From Trujillonella endophytica (GTDB lineage: Bacteria; Actinomycetota; Actinomycetes; Mycobacteriales; Geodermatophilaceae): 64,000 nt of DNA. Of the stretch, positions 54,447 to 64,000 are shown in pieces (within the stretch, counting starts at the first letter, position 1; every line of letters starts with the position of its first letter). The DNA is taken from positions 310,001 through 374,000 of the forward strand of contig NZ_FOEE01000003.1 of the NCBI RefSeq assembly GCF_900110555.1, read 5' to 3'. Under the pieces are notes generated by a model that saw only the letters and a list, made by a program, of their open reading frames with translations, was not told where the DNA came from and made no database searches. The position numbers were made by a program, and so were the translations under genes.

Positions 54447-55591
54447 CCTCTCCGGAGCTGGCCGAGGAGGTCCTCGACGACCTGGAGGTGCTGCGCGCCC
54501 GTGACCCGCGGGGACTGCTGCCCGCCGTCGCCGGGGCCGGCGCGCAGGTCCGGGAGACCGCGCGCCTGACCGAGGAGGCCGGGCTCGAGCGGGTCGCCGA
54601 GGGCGGGCGCCCCCGCGGGCTGGTCATCGTGGCCCGCCGCGAGGGTGCGGTGGCCGCCTCGGTCCTGCGTGCGTTGCTGGGGCCCACCAGCCCGGTCACC
54701 GTCGACGTCGTCCCGGGTCCGGACCTGCCGGTCTGGACGGGGCCCACCGACATCACCGTGGTGGCCACCCGGACCGGTGCCGGCAGGTACGCCGTCGCCC
54801 CGGCCTACGAGGCCGCTCGTCGCGGCGTGACCCTGGTCGGCATCGGCGCCGAGGACGCGCCGCTGCGCGCCGCCTGCTCGACCGCCCGTGCGCCCTACGT
54901 GCCGCTGCCGCGGTCCCGGGTGCGCCACACGACGCTGTGGTCGCTGCTGACCCCGCTGCTCAAGCTGGCCACCGACCTCGGCCTGGTGTCCGCGCAGACG
55001 GCCGACCTCGCGGCGATCGCCGACGCACTCGACGAGGTCGCCCGCGAGTGCGGCCCCGCGCAGGAGTCCTTCGTCAACCCCGCCAAGACGCTGGCGCTCG
55101 AGCTCCTGGACGCGCTGCCCGTCATCGCGGCGGAGGGCCCGCTGGCCGGCGCGGCGGCCACCCGCGTGGCCGACCAGCTCGAGACCCTCGCGGGCCTGCC
55201 GGTCACGACCTTCCGGCTGCCCGACCAGCGGGTCGCCGCGCGCGCGGTGCTGAGCGGTCCGCTGGCCGCCCGGGACGGGGACGACGACGGCTTCTTCCGC
55301 GATCGTGCCGAGGACTCCGGCCGCCGGCTGCGACTGCTGACCATCCGCGACACCGACGGGGGTGATCACGACGGTCACGGCGAGCGCGAGCCGCGGTCGG
55401 CCGCCGAGGCCATGCACGAGGTGCTGAGCACCGCGGCGACGGCGAACGTCCCGGTCAGTGGTCTCGCCGAGCACGGGGACCCCGAGCGCCACGGCCGCAT
55501 GTGCCAGCTGGCCCGCCAGCTGGCCGTCGCCGACTTCAGCGCCGTCTACCTCGCCCTCGCGCTGGACCAGGAGCGGGCACTCCGGGCGTGA
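54443..55591 (+). CDS. SIS-domain protein (PGI/PMI-like, Rv3256c type)
   Basis: A 382-residue protein with two Rossmann-like SIS halves (about 35-180 and 215-380). LVIVARREGAVAASVLRALLG and DITVVATRTGAGRYAVAPAYEAARRGVTLV form the first; the second contains NPAKTLALELLDALPVI. It matches the SIS protein found between manB and manA in mycobacteria. A phosphomannose-isomerase-like activity has been suggested for such proteins, yet a real ManA is also present here. Function open. Confidence 0.82.
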   Translation: MTSPELAEEVLDDLEVLRARDPRGLLPAVAGAGAQVRETARLTEEAGLERVAEGGRPRGLVIVARREGAVAASVLRALLGPTSPVTVDVVPGPDLPVWTGPTDITVVATRTGAGRYAVAPAYEAARRGVTLVGIGAEDAPLRAACSTARAPYVPLPRSRVRHTTLWSLLTPLLKLATDLGLVSAQTADLAAIADALDEVARECGPAQESFVNPAKTLALELLDALPVIAAEGPLAGAAATRVADQLETLAGLPVTTFRLPDQRVAARAVLSGPLAARDGDDDGFFRDRAEDSGRRLRLLTIRDTDGGDHDGHGEREPRSAAEAMHEVLSTAATANVPVSGLAEHGDPERHGRMCQLARQLAVADFSAVYLALALDQERALRA

Positions 55592-55673
55592 CCAACCGGT
55601 CGCGCGACGCGACCGGACGCCCCACCATCGACGACAACGGCCGACGAGTGCCGAGCAACCGGAAGGACCTCCC

Positions 55674-56621
55674 GTGGCCGGTGGACTGGCAGCCCTGCTG
55701 GACGACGTCGCGACGCTGACGCGCGCGGCGGCGGCCTCGATCGACGACATCGGCGCCGCTGCCGCGAAGGCCAGCGCGAAGGCCGCCGGCGTGGTCGTGG
55801 ACGACACCGCGGTGACCCCCCAGTACGTCCGGGGACTGGCCGCCGAGCGCGAGATCCCGATCGTGCTCCGCATCGCCAAGGGGTCGATGCGCAACAAGCT
55901 GCTCTTCATCCTCCCGGCGATCATGCTGCTCAGTCAGTTCGCCGAGGTCCTGCTCACCCCGTTGCTCATGCTCGGCGGCACCTACCTCTGCTACGAGGGC
56001 GCCGAGAAGGTGTGGGAGAAGGTCAGCGGGCACGGCCACGGCCACGGCGGCGAGGACGACGAGCCCAAGGACGAGAACACCATCGTCTCGGGCGCCGTCC
56101 GCACCGACTTCATCCTCTCCGCCGAGATCATGGTGATCTCGCTGAACGAGGTGACCGACGAGCCGTTCGTCGCCCGCCTCCTGACGCTCGTCGTGGTGGC
56201 CATCGCCATCACGGTGCTGGTCTACGGCGTCGTCGGACTGATCGTGAAGATGGACGACGCCGGGCTGCGCCTGGCCGAGCGGGGCACCGGCGCGGCGGCC
56301 GGGTTCGGGCGCGGCCTGGTCAAGGCGATGCCCAAGCTCCTCACCGCGCTCACCGTCATCGGGACCGCCGCGATGCTGTGGGTCGGCGGCCACATCCTCC
56401 TGGTGGGCGCCGACGAGCTCGGCTGGACGGGCCCCTACCACCTGGTCCACGAGATCGAGCACGCGGTGGAGGAGGCCACCGGGGCGCTCGGCGGCGTCCT
56501 GGCCTGGTGCGCGAACACGCTGGCCAGCGCCTTCGTCGGCCTCATCGTCGGCGCGATCGTCGTGGTCGTGGTCATGCTCGTGCAGCGGGTCCGCGGCAAG
56601 GGCCGGGCGGCCGCGCACTGA
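55674..56621 (+). CDS. DUF808/YedI-family membrane protein
   Basis: A 315-residue DUF808 protein. The N-terminal GGLAALLDDVATLTRAAAASIDDIGAAAAKASAKAAGVVVDDTAVTPQYV region is the family signature in two parts; about five helices follow, and a His-rich GHGHGHGGEDDE loop (about 120-130) might bind metal. GGAAGGA precedes the GTG by 6 bp. No function is established for the family. Confidence 0.9.
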   Translation: MAGGLAALLDDVATLTRAAAASIDDIGAAAAKASAKAAGVVVDDTAVTPQYVRGLAAEREIPIVLRIAKGSMRNKLLFILPAIMLLSQFAEVLLTPLLMLGGTYLCYEGAEKVWEKVSGHGHGHGGEDDEPKDENTIVSGAVRTDFILSAEIMVISLNEVTDEPFVARLLTLVVVAIAITVLVYGVVGLIVKMDDAGLRLAERGTGAAAGFGRGLVKAMPKLLTALTVIGTAAMLWVGGHILLVGADELGWTGPYHLVHEIEHAVEEATGALGGVLAWCANTLASAFVGLIVGAIVVVVVMLVQRVRGKGRAAAH

Positions 56622-56668
56622 CCTCTCGCGGGCGGCCGGACGGCGCGACCACTGGAACAGTGGGGGAC

Positions 56669-58465
56669 ATGGACCGGGGGACGACCGACCGCACGCTGCT
56701 GTCACCCGAGCGCCGGCGCGCCGATCGCACCCGCCTGATCGACGGCGTCGTCGACGTCCTGGTGATCGGGGGCGGCGTCACCGGCGCCGGGGCGGCTCTC
56801 GACGCCGCCAGCCGCGGCCTGTCCGTGGGTCTGCTGGAGGCCCGGGACTGGGCGGCCGGCACGTCCAGCCGCTCCAGCAAGCTCATCCACGGCGGGCTGC
56901 GCTACCTGGAGCAGCTGGCCTTCCCGCTGGTGCACGAGGCGCTGCAGGAGCGCTCCCGGCTGGTCACGACGATCGCCCCGCACCTGGTCCGGCCCCTGCC
57001 CTTCCTGCTGCCGCTGACCTCTCCGGTGTGGCAGCGCGCCTACTACGGCGCCGGCGTCGCGCTGTACGACGCCCTCGGTGCCGCGCTGACCGCCGACCGC
57101 GGGGTCCCGACCCACCGGCACCTGTCTCGCCGCGCCGCCCTCGCCGAGTTCCCCGGGCTGCGCCGCGACGCCATCAGGGGCGCGATCCGCTACTGGGACG
57201 CCCAGGTCGACGACGCGCGGCACACCCTGGCCGTCGTCCGGACCGCGGCCGGTCTCGGTGCCGCCGCGCTGTCCAGCGCGCGGGTCACCGCGCTGCTACG
57301 CGACGGCGGGGACGACGCCGCCCCGGTGGTCGGCGTGCGGGTGGCCGACCTGACCGACGGGTCGTCCTTCGTGGTCCGGGCGCGCAGCGTCGTCGCCGCG
57401 ACCGGCGTGTGGAGCGACGACGTGGGGGAGATGCTCGGCGACGCCGCCCCCAGCCTGCGGGTGCGCGCGAGCAAGGGCGTACACCTGGTGGTGCCGCGGG
57501 ACGCGATCGACGGCGGCGAGTTCGCCCGCGGCGCCTCCGGCGGCGTGGCCACGGCCGGCGGGCCCGACGAGCAGCGGCCGGGGCTGATCCTGCGGACGCC
57601 GACCAGCGTGCTGTTCGTCATCCCCTGGGGCGAGCAGTGGATCGTCGGCACCACCGACACCCCGTGGCGGCTCGACCGCGACCACCCCGCCGCCAGCAGC
57701 GCCGACATCGGCTACCTGCTGGGGCAGGTCAACCGGGTGCTCACCCGGCCGCTCACCCCCGACCGCATCATCGGCGTCTACGCCGGCCTGCGGCCGCTGC
57801 TGGCCGGGGAGGCCGACCAGACCAGCCGGCTCTCGCGGGAGCACGCGGTGGTCACGCCCGCGCCCGGCCTGGTGCTCGTGGCCGGCGGCAAGTACACGAC
57901 CTACCGGGTGATGGCGGCCGACGCGGTCGACGCGGCCACCGAGGGCCTGCCCGGCGTGCCGGAGTCCCGGACGGCGCAGCTGCCGCTGGTCGGGGCGCAC
58001 CGCTGGAACGCGGTGAAGGACGCCGCCCCGGACCTCGCGGCCGCCGCCGGCCTGCCCGAGGACACGGTCGCGCGGCTGCTGCAGCGGCACGGCGACCAGG
58101 TCGGTGCCGTCCTCGCCCTGGCCGCGAGCGACCCGGAACTGGCCCGGCCGCTGCCCGGCGCGCCCGCGCACCTGGCCGCTGAGGTGGTGCACGCCGTCAC
58201 GGCCGAGGGCGCGCTGCACCTGGACGACGTCCTCACCCGGCGCACCCGGGTCTCGATCACCACCCCTCACCGCGGGACCGAGTCGGCCCGGGCGGTCGCC
58301 GAGCTCATGCGCGGCGTGCTCGGCTGGGACGACGAGCGGACCGACCGTGAGGTCGCCCACTACGAGGCGCGCGTCGCCGCCGAGCGGGAGTCGCAACGGA
58401 TGCCCGACGACCGGACCGCGGACGCCGCACGCCTGGGGGCGCCGGACGTGCGCGCCGCGGTCTGA
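56669..58465 (+). CDS. glpD: Aerobic glycerol-3-phosphate dehydrogenase
   Basis: A 598-residue FAD enzyme that oxidises glycerol-3-phosphate to dihydroxyacetone phosphate and feeds electrons to quinone. The FAD motif is VLVIGGGVTGAGAALDAASRG; SSRSSKLIHGGLRYLEQ and WGEQWIVGTTDTPW are diagnostic, and a C-terminal helical domain (about 400-598) completes it. GGGGGA precedes the ATG. No glycerol kinase or facilitator gene is next to it. Confidence 0.95.
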   Translation: MDRGTTDRTLLSPERRRADRTRLIDGVVDVLVIGGGVTGAGAALDAASRGLSVGLLEARDWAAGTSSRSSKLIHGGLRYLEQLAFPLVHEALQERSRLVTTIAPHLVRPLPFLLPLTSPVWQRAYYGAGVALYDALGAALTADRGVPTHRHLSRRAALAEFPGLRRDAIRGAIRYWDAQVDDARHTLAVVRTAAGLGAAALSSARVTALLRDGGDDAAPVVGVRVADLTDGSSFVVRARSVVAATGVWSDDVGEMLGDAAPSLRVRASKGVHLVVPRDAIDGGEFARGASGGVATAGGPDEQRPGLILRTPTSVLFVIPWGEQWIVGTTDTPWRLDRDHPAASSADIGYLLGQVNRVLTRPLTPDRIIGVYAGLRPLLAGEADQTSRLSREHAVVTPAPGLVLVAGGKYTTYRVMAADAVDAATEGLPGVPESRTAQLPLVGAHRWNAVKDAAPDLAAAAGLPEDTVARLLQRHGDQVGAVLALAASDPELARPLPGAPAHLAAEVVHAVTAEGALHLDDVLTRRTRVSITTPHRGTESARAVAELMRGVLGWDDERTDREVAHYEARVAAERESQRMPDDRTADAARLGAPDVRAAV

Positions 58466-58615
58466 GCGGGGCCCTCGGGCGGGCTCCCGGCGGACCTCGG
58501 CGCGACACTCCCCGCGCGCCGCTGCGAGGGGCATCACCTCGCCAGGGGGATGCCCTTCGCGCCCGCGGTGGGCTACACAGCTCCCGTGCCCAACTCGCCG
58601 GTAACCTCGTCGACG

Positions 58616-59791
58616 ATGTGGCAGCTCACCAGCAACGTGCGGCACTACCCGTGGGGCAGTCACACCGTGATCCCCGAGCTGCTCGGCCGGCCGACGCCCG
58701 CCGACCAGCCGCACGCCGAGCTGTGGATGGGCGCACACCCCGACCTGCCCAGCGTGCTGGCCGACGGGCGGCCGCTGGACAAGGCGATCCTCGCCGAGCC
58801 GGACGCCCTGCTCGGCGCCCGGGTGCGCGAGCGCTTCGGCACCCGGCTGCCCTTCCTGATGAAGGTGCTCGCCGCCGAGACGCCGCTGTCGCTGCAGGCG
58901 CACCCCACCATCGAGCAGGCCATGGCCGGGTACGCGGCCGAGGAGGCCGCCGGAGTTCCGCAGGACGACCCCACCCGGACCTTCAAGGACCCCTGGCACA
59001 AGCCCGAGCTGCTGCTCGCGCTGACCACCTTCGAGGCGCTCTGCGGCTTCCGCCCGGTCGAGGAGTCGCTGCACTGCCTCGCCAAGCTCCAGCTCCCCGA
59101 GCTCAAGCCCACCATCGCCGCGCTCGCCCGCGGCGGCCTGCGCGCCGCCATCCCGCAGCTCATCGCGCTGTCGGGCAAGCGGCGCACCCACCTCGTCGAG
59201 GCGGTCGCCCGCCGCGCCGCGCAGTTCGTCGCCGCCGCGGACCCCGAGTTCATCAACACCTACCGCTGGGCCGCCCGCCTGGCCGAGACCTACCCGGGTG
59301 ATGCGGGCGTGGTCATCTCCCTGCTGTGCAACCACCTGAAGCTCGCGCCCGGTGAGGCGATCTTCCTGCCCGCGGGCAACCTGCACGCCTACCTGTGCGG
59401 CGCGGGCGTGGAGGTCATGGCCAGCTCGGACAACGTCCTGCGCGGCGGCCTGACCCGCAAGCACGTCGACCTGGCGGCGCTCATCGAGGTCCTCGACTTC
59501 ACCGACGGCAAGGTGCCCGTGCTGCACCCCGTGCTCGGCCCCGGCGGGCTGCGCTACCCGGTGCCCGTCGAGGACTTCGACCTGACCCGCTGCCAGCTCG
59601 ACGCGCAGGTGGGCAGCCTCACCACCGCCGGGCCGCAGGTCCTGCTGTGCACCGAGGGCGAGGCGGTGCTCGCCTCCGCCGACGGCGATCTCGTGCTGCG
59701 CCGGGGCGAGTCGGCGTTCGTGCCGGCCGGGCAGCCGGTGAGCGCCCGCGGACCCGCCGTCCTCTACCGGACGACCACGAACCTGCGCTGA
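58616..59791 (+). CDS. manA: Mannose-6-phosphate isomerase, class I
   Basis: A 391-residue cupin isomerase that links fructose-6-phosphate to mannose-6-phosphate. Zinc ligands are visible in SLQAHPTIEQA (Gln/His), HKPELLLAL (Glu), and LPAGNLHAYL (His). The central helical insertion is normal for this class. The ATG begins the canonical WQLTSNVRHYPWGS. A TAACCT hexamer ends 8 bp before the ATG, so the message may be leaderless. Completes the ManA-ManB-ManC route. Confidence 0.95.
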   Translation: MWQLTSNVRHYPWGSHTVIPELLGRPTPADQPHAELWMGAHPDLPSVLADGRPLDKAILAEPDALLGARVRERFGTRLPFLMKVLAAETPLSLQAHPTIEQAMAGYAAEEAAGVPQDDPTRTFKDPWHKPELLLALTTFEALCGFRPVEESLHCLAKLQLPELKPTIAALARGGLRAAIPQLIALSGKRRTHLVEAVARRAAQFVAAADPEFINTYRWAARLAETYPGDAGVVISLLCNHLKLAPGEAIFLPAGNLHAYLCGAGVEVMASSDNVLRGGLTRKHVDLAALIEVLDFTDGKVPVLHPVLGPGGLRYPVPVEDFDLTRCQLDAQVGSLTTAGPQVLLCTEGEAVLASADGDLVLRRGESAFVPAGQPVSARGPAVLYRTTTNLR

Positions 59792-59876
59792 CCCCGGCGC
59801 GGCTCCTCGGGCCCGTCTGCCAGCGGTCGTAGCGTCGGCGGGTCCGGAACACCGTCGCCCCGGGAGGGCCCGCGCC

Positions 59877-60803
59877 ATGCGCATCGCCGGCCCGCTGCGG
59901 CCCGTCGTCGCCCTCGCGGCGGCCCTGGTCGTCCTCGGCGGCTGCGAGACCACCTACGGCAGCGACACGTCCGGCACCGCGGCCGAGGTCCCCGCCGACG
60001 CCCCCGCCGACGCGCCGGCCGACGCCCCGGCGGAGGACCCCGGCGGCGCCCGCCCGGACACCGCGCTGGCCGCGCTGGGCGAGGTCGCCGTCCGCGGCCG
60101 CGCGCCGCAGACCGGCTACGACCGCGACCTGTTCGGCGCCGGCTGGGTGGACACCGACCGCAACGGCTGCGACACCCGCAACGACGTGCTGGCCCGCGAC
60201 CTGACCGGGGAGACGTTCAAGCCGGGCACCCACGACTGCGTCGTCGTCTCGGGCACCCTCGCCGATCCCTACTCCGGGACGACGATCGAGTTCCGCCGCG
60301 GGCAGGACACGAGCGACGACGTGCAGATCGACCACGTCGTCGCCCTGTCCGACGCCTGGCAGAAGGGCGCGCAGGGCTGGGACGACGCCACCCGTACCGC
60401 CTTCGCCAACGACCCGGCGAACCTGCTGGCCGTCGACGGGCCGCTCAACCAGCAGAAGAGCGACGGCGACGCCGCGACCTGGCTGCCGCCCAACCGCGCC
60501 TACCGGTGCGACTACGTCGCCCGCCAGGTCGCGGTCAAGCTGCACTACGGGCTGTGGATGACCGCCGCCGAGCGGGACGCCACGGCCCGCGTCCTCGCCG
60601 ACTGCCCCGACCAGCCCCTCCCCGACGGCGCCCCCGCCGCGGACCCGCCCGGGACCGGCGCGCAGGACGCACCGGACGCGCCGGTCCTCTACGCCGACTG
60701 CGCGGCGGTCCGCGCGGCCGGCGCCGCGCCGATCCGGCGCGGTGACCCCGGCTTCGACCCGGCCTTCGACGGGGACGGCGACGGCGTCGGCTGCGAGTCC
60801 TGA
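59877..60803 (+). CDS. Secreted HNH-nuclease lipoprotein with Excalibur domain
   Basis: A 308-residue lipoprotein. The signal ends in VLGGC, followed by a short Ala/Pro/Asp repeat linker (PADAPADAPADAP). The central domain is the DUF1524/GmrSD-type HNH nuclease (DVQIDHVVALSDAW, NLLAVDGPLNQQKSD), and the last ~40 residues form an Excalibur calcium-binding domain (YADCAAVRAAGAAP to DGDGDGVGCES). This layout is common in actinobacterial exported nucleases, probably for using external DNA. Confidence 0.9.
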   Translation: MRIAGPLRPVVALAAALVVLGGCETTYGSDTSGTAAEVPADAPADAPADAPAEDPGGARPDTALAALGEVAVRGRAPQTGYDRDLFGAGWVDTDRNGCDTRNDVLARDLTGETFKPGTHDCVVVSGTLADPYSGTTIEFRRGQDTSDDVQIDHVVALSDAWQKGAQGWDDATRTAFANDPANLLAVDGPLNQQKSDGDAATWLPPNRAYRCDYVARQVAVKLHYGLWMTAAERDATARVLADCPDQPLPDGAPAADPPGTGAQDAPDAPVLYADCAAVRAAGAAPIRRGDPGFDPAFDGDGDGVGCES

Positions 60804-60956
60804 CCCCACGAGGGGGACGCCGCGATCCTGACGGCGCGCGCGCCCGGGGTTACCCTGGAGGAGGCACGAGCCCCGCCGAGGCCTCGGCATGCTCGCTTCT
60901 CCCCGCACCCCCGGACCCGCCGCGACCGTCGCGTCGGGCCTGATCCCTGGAGCGAC

Positions 60957-62453
<1,497 letters not shown>

Positions 62454-62494
62454 GCCGCCGAGCCCCCCTCGCGGGGGACTCGCGGTGCCTCTGG

Positions 62495-62528
62495 GACACC
62501 CGTCCGGTCATCCGACCGGGCGGGTGTC
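62495..62528 (+). terminator. Hairpin between sahH and mtrA
   Basis: A 15-bp stem (one G-U pair) with an ATCC loop lies 41 bp after the sahH stop and 35 bp before mtrA, so the two genes are probably separate transcripts. Confidence 0.75.
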
Positions 62529-62563
62529 GCCGTTTGCGGGGTGCGACAGCGCAGAATGGCCCC

Positions 62564-63271
<708 letters not shown>

Positions 63272-63326
63272 GCGGAGCGCGCCGTGGGAGCGAGCCGGTC
63301 GTTCCCGTGAGTGGCGCCCCCGTCCC

Positions 63327-64000
63327 GTGACCGCACGGCCCGCGGAGGCGCCCGTCGCCGTCCCACCTCCTGCGCCGGTGAGCGGGCCACCCGGCGGCGC
63401 ACCCGGTCCCGTCCGGGTGCGGCGGCGACTGCAGGTCCGCGCCGCCCGCACGCGGCGTGCGGCGCGCCGGCTGGCGGCCACCGCTGTGCACGCGTGGCGG
63501 TCGTCGCTGCACGTGCGGATCGGCGCGATCACCATGGTCGTCGCGGGCACCGTCGTGATCATCGTCAGCCTCGTCCTGTTCAGCCAGATCCGTGACCAGC
63601 TCCTGTCGGTCAAGCGCGACGCGGCCATCGACCAGGCGCAGGCCGGCGTCGTGTACGCCCGCGACGAGGTCGCCGGGATCGCCACCGGCGATGCCGCGAG
63701 CCTGCGGTCCACCCTGAGCCGGACGGTCGAGGGGCTGCGCAGCCGGGCCGGCTCGGCCGGTGACTTCGACGTCGTCATGATCCACCGCAGCGGCGACCGG
63801 GAGCTCGCCGCGGGCCGGCGGGGGGTCGTCGACGCGCTGCCCGACGGCCTGCGGGCGGGCGTGGACTCCGGAGGCCAGTTCTCCCAGTACGCCCCGGTGC
63901 CCGACGCCGAGGGCGTGCCCCAGCCGACTCTGCTGATCGGGGCGCCGGTCACGGTCGACGCAACCGGCGACGAGCGGATCGAGCTGTACTACGCCTTCCC
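63327..64000 (+). CDS. mtrB: Sensor histidine kinase MtrB, truncated by window end
   Basis: The first 224 residues of MtrB. A basic, Arg/Pro-rich cytosolic end is followed by a membrane helix (about 65-90, TMVVAGTVVIIVSLVLF) and the start of the extracytoplasmic sensor domain (RDQLLSVKRDAAIDQAQAGVVYARDEV onward). The second helix, HAMP and kinase domains lie beyond the right edge. Start is uncertain: GTG at 63327 couples to a 20-codon frame, and GTG at 63378 and 63417 are in frame too. Confidence 0.85.
   Translation, partial: MTARPAEAPVAVPPPAPVSGPPGGAPGPVRVRRRLQVRAARTRRAARRLAATAVHAWRSSLHVRIGAITMVVAGTVVIIVSLVLFSQIRDQLLSVKRDAAIDQAQAGVVYARDEVAGIATGDAASLRSTLSRTVEGLRSRAGSAGDFDVVMIHRSGDRELAAGRRGVVDALPDGLRAGVDSGGQFSQYAPVPDAEGVPQPTLLIGAPVTVDATGDERIELYYAF

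Noticed and set aside
60804-60956. Possible SAH riboswitch before sahH
   Set aside because: A CCGAGGCCTCGG palindrome drew attention, but the conserved SAH aptamer blocks and pseudoknot could not be found on either strand.

Overview
The window is chromosomal DNA from a very GC-rich actinobacterium. Start codons are often GTG, same-strand genes commonly overlap by 4 bp (GTGA/ATGA), and intergenic gaps are short. Gene content and order resemble parts of the mycobacterial chromosome (wbbL-manC-fbiA/fbiB-whiB2-Rv3259-Rv3258c-manB-Rv3256c-manA-sahH-mtrA-mtrB, and the glf/glfT1/Wzm-Wzt and dprE1/dprE2/ubiA galactan and arabinan genes), but nothing here is specific for mycolic acids. A member of Geodermatophilaceae (Blastococcus, Geodermatophilus or Modestobacter type) is my best guess; this is inference, not proof. 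No tRNA, rRNA, CRISPR, insertion sequence or prophage was seen.

Layout. 1-6.8 kb: a CNNM/CBS membrane protein, then a tightly overlapping five-gene operon (GtrA, HAD phosphatase, a flippase-kinase fusion, GT2, nucleotidyltransferase) that looks like an uncharacterised envelope-decoration pathway. 6.8-9.2 kb: a universal stress protein and a secreted LysM cell-wall protein preceded by a c-di-AMP (ydaO) riboswitch. 9.2-14.2 kb: a minus-strand operon (GNAT, polar amino-acid ABC transporter, FAD amine oxidase) preceded by a SAM-IV riboswitch and a short Cys-ending leader ORF, so probably sulfur-amino-acid acquisition or salvage. 14.3-17.1 kb: TetR and an MMPL exporter. 17.2-20.3 kb: DUF1028 protein, 3-oxoacid CoA-transferase, TIGR03089 protein.

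20.4-39.4 kb is a cell-wall arabinogalactan island: PAP2 phosphatase, UbiA-type phosphoribosyltransferase, DprE1, DprE2 and a GT87 make and use decaprenyl-phospho-arabinose; two tandem LCP ligases attach polymers to peptidoglycan; Wzm/Wzt export galactan; GlfT1, Glf, GT4 and GT2 enzymes build it; AftA primes arabinan; WbbL makes the rhamnose linker.

39.4-55.6 kb: ManC, SDR, DNA glycosylase, enoyl-CoA hydratase, RmlA, F420 genes fbiB and fbiA, whiB2, poorly known proteins, a second GT87, a second DprE2-like reductase, DUF3499, ManB, a Trm112-like protein and an SIS protein. 55.7-64 kb: DUF808, GlpD, ManA, a secreted HNH lipoprotein, SahH, MtrA and the start of MtrB, which runs off the right edge. 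Together ManA-ManB-ManC make GDP-mannose and RmlA starts dTDP-rhamnose synthesis, feeding the wall glycans made upstream.
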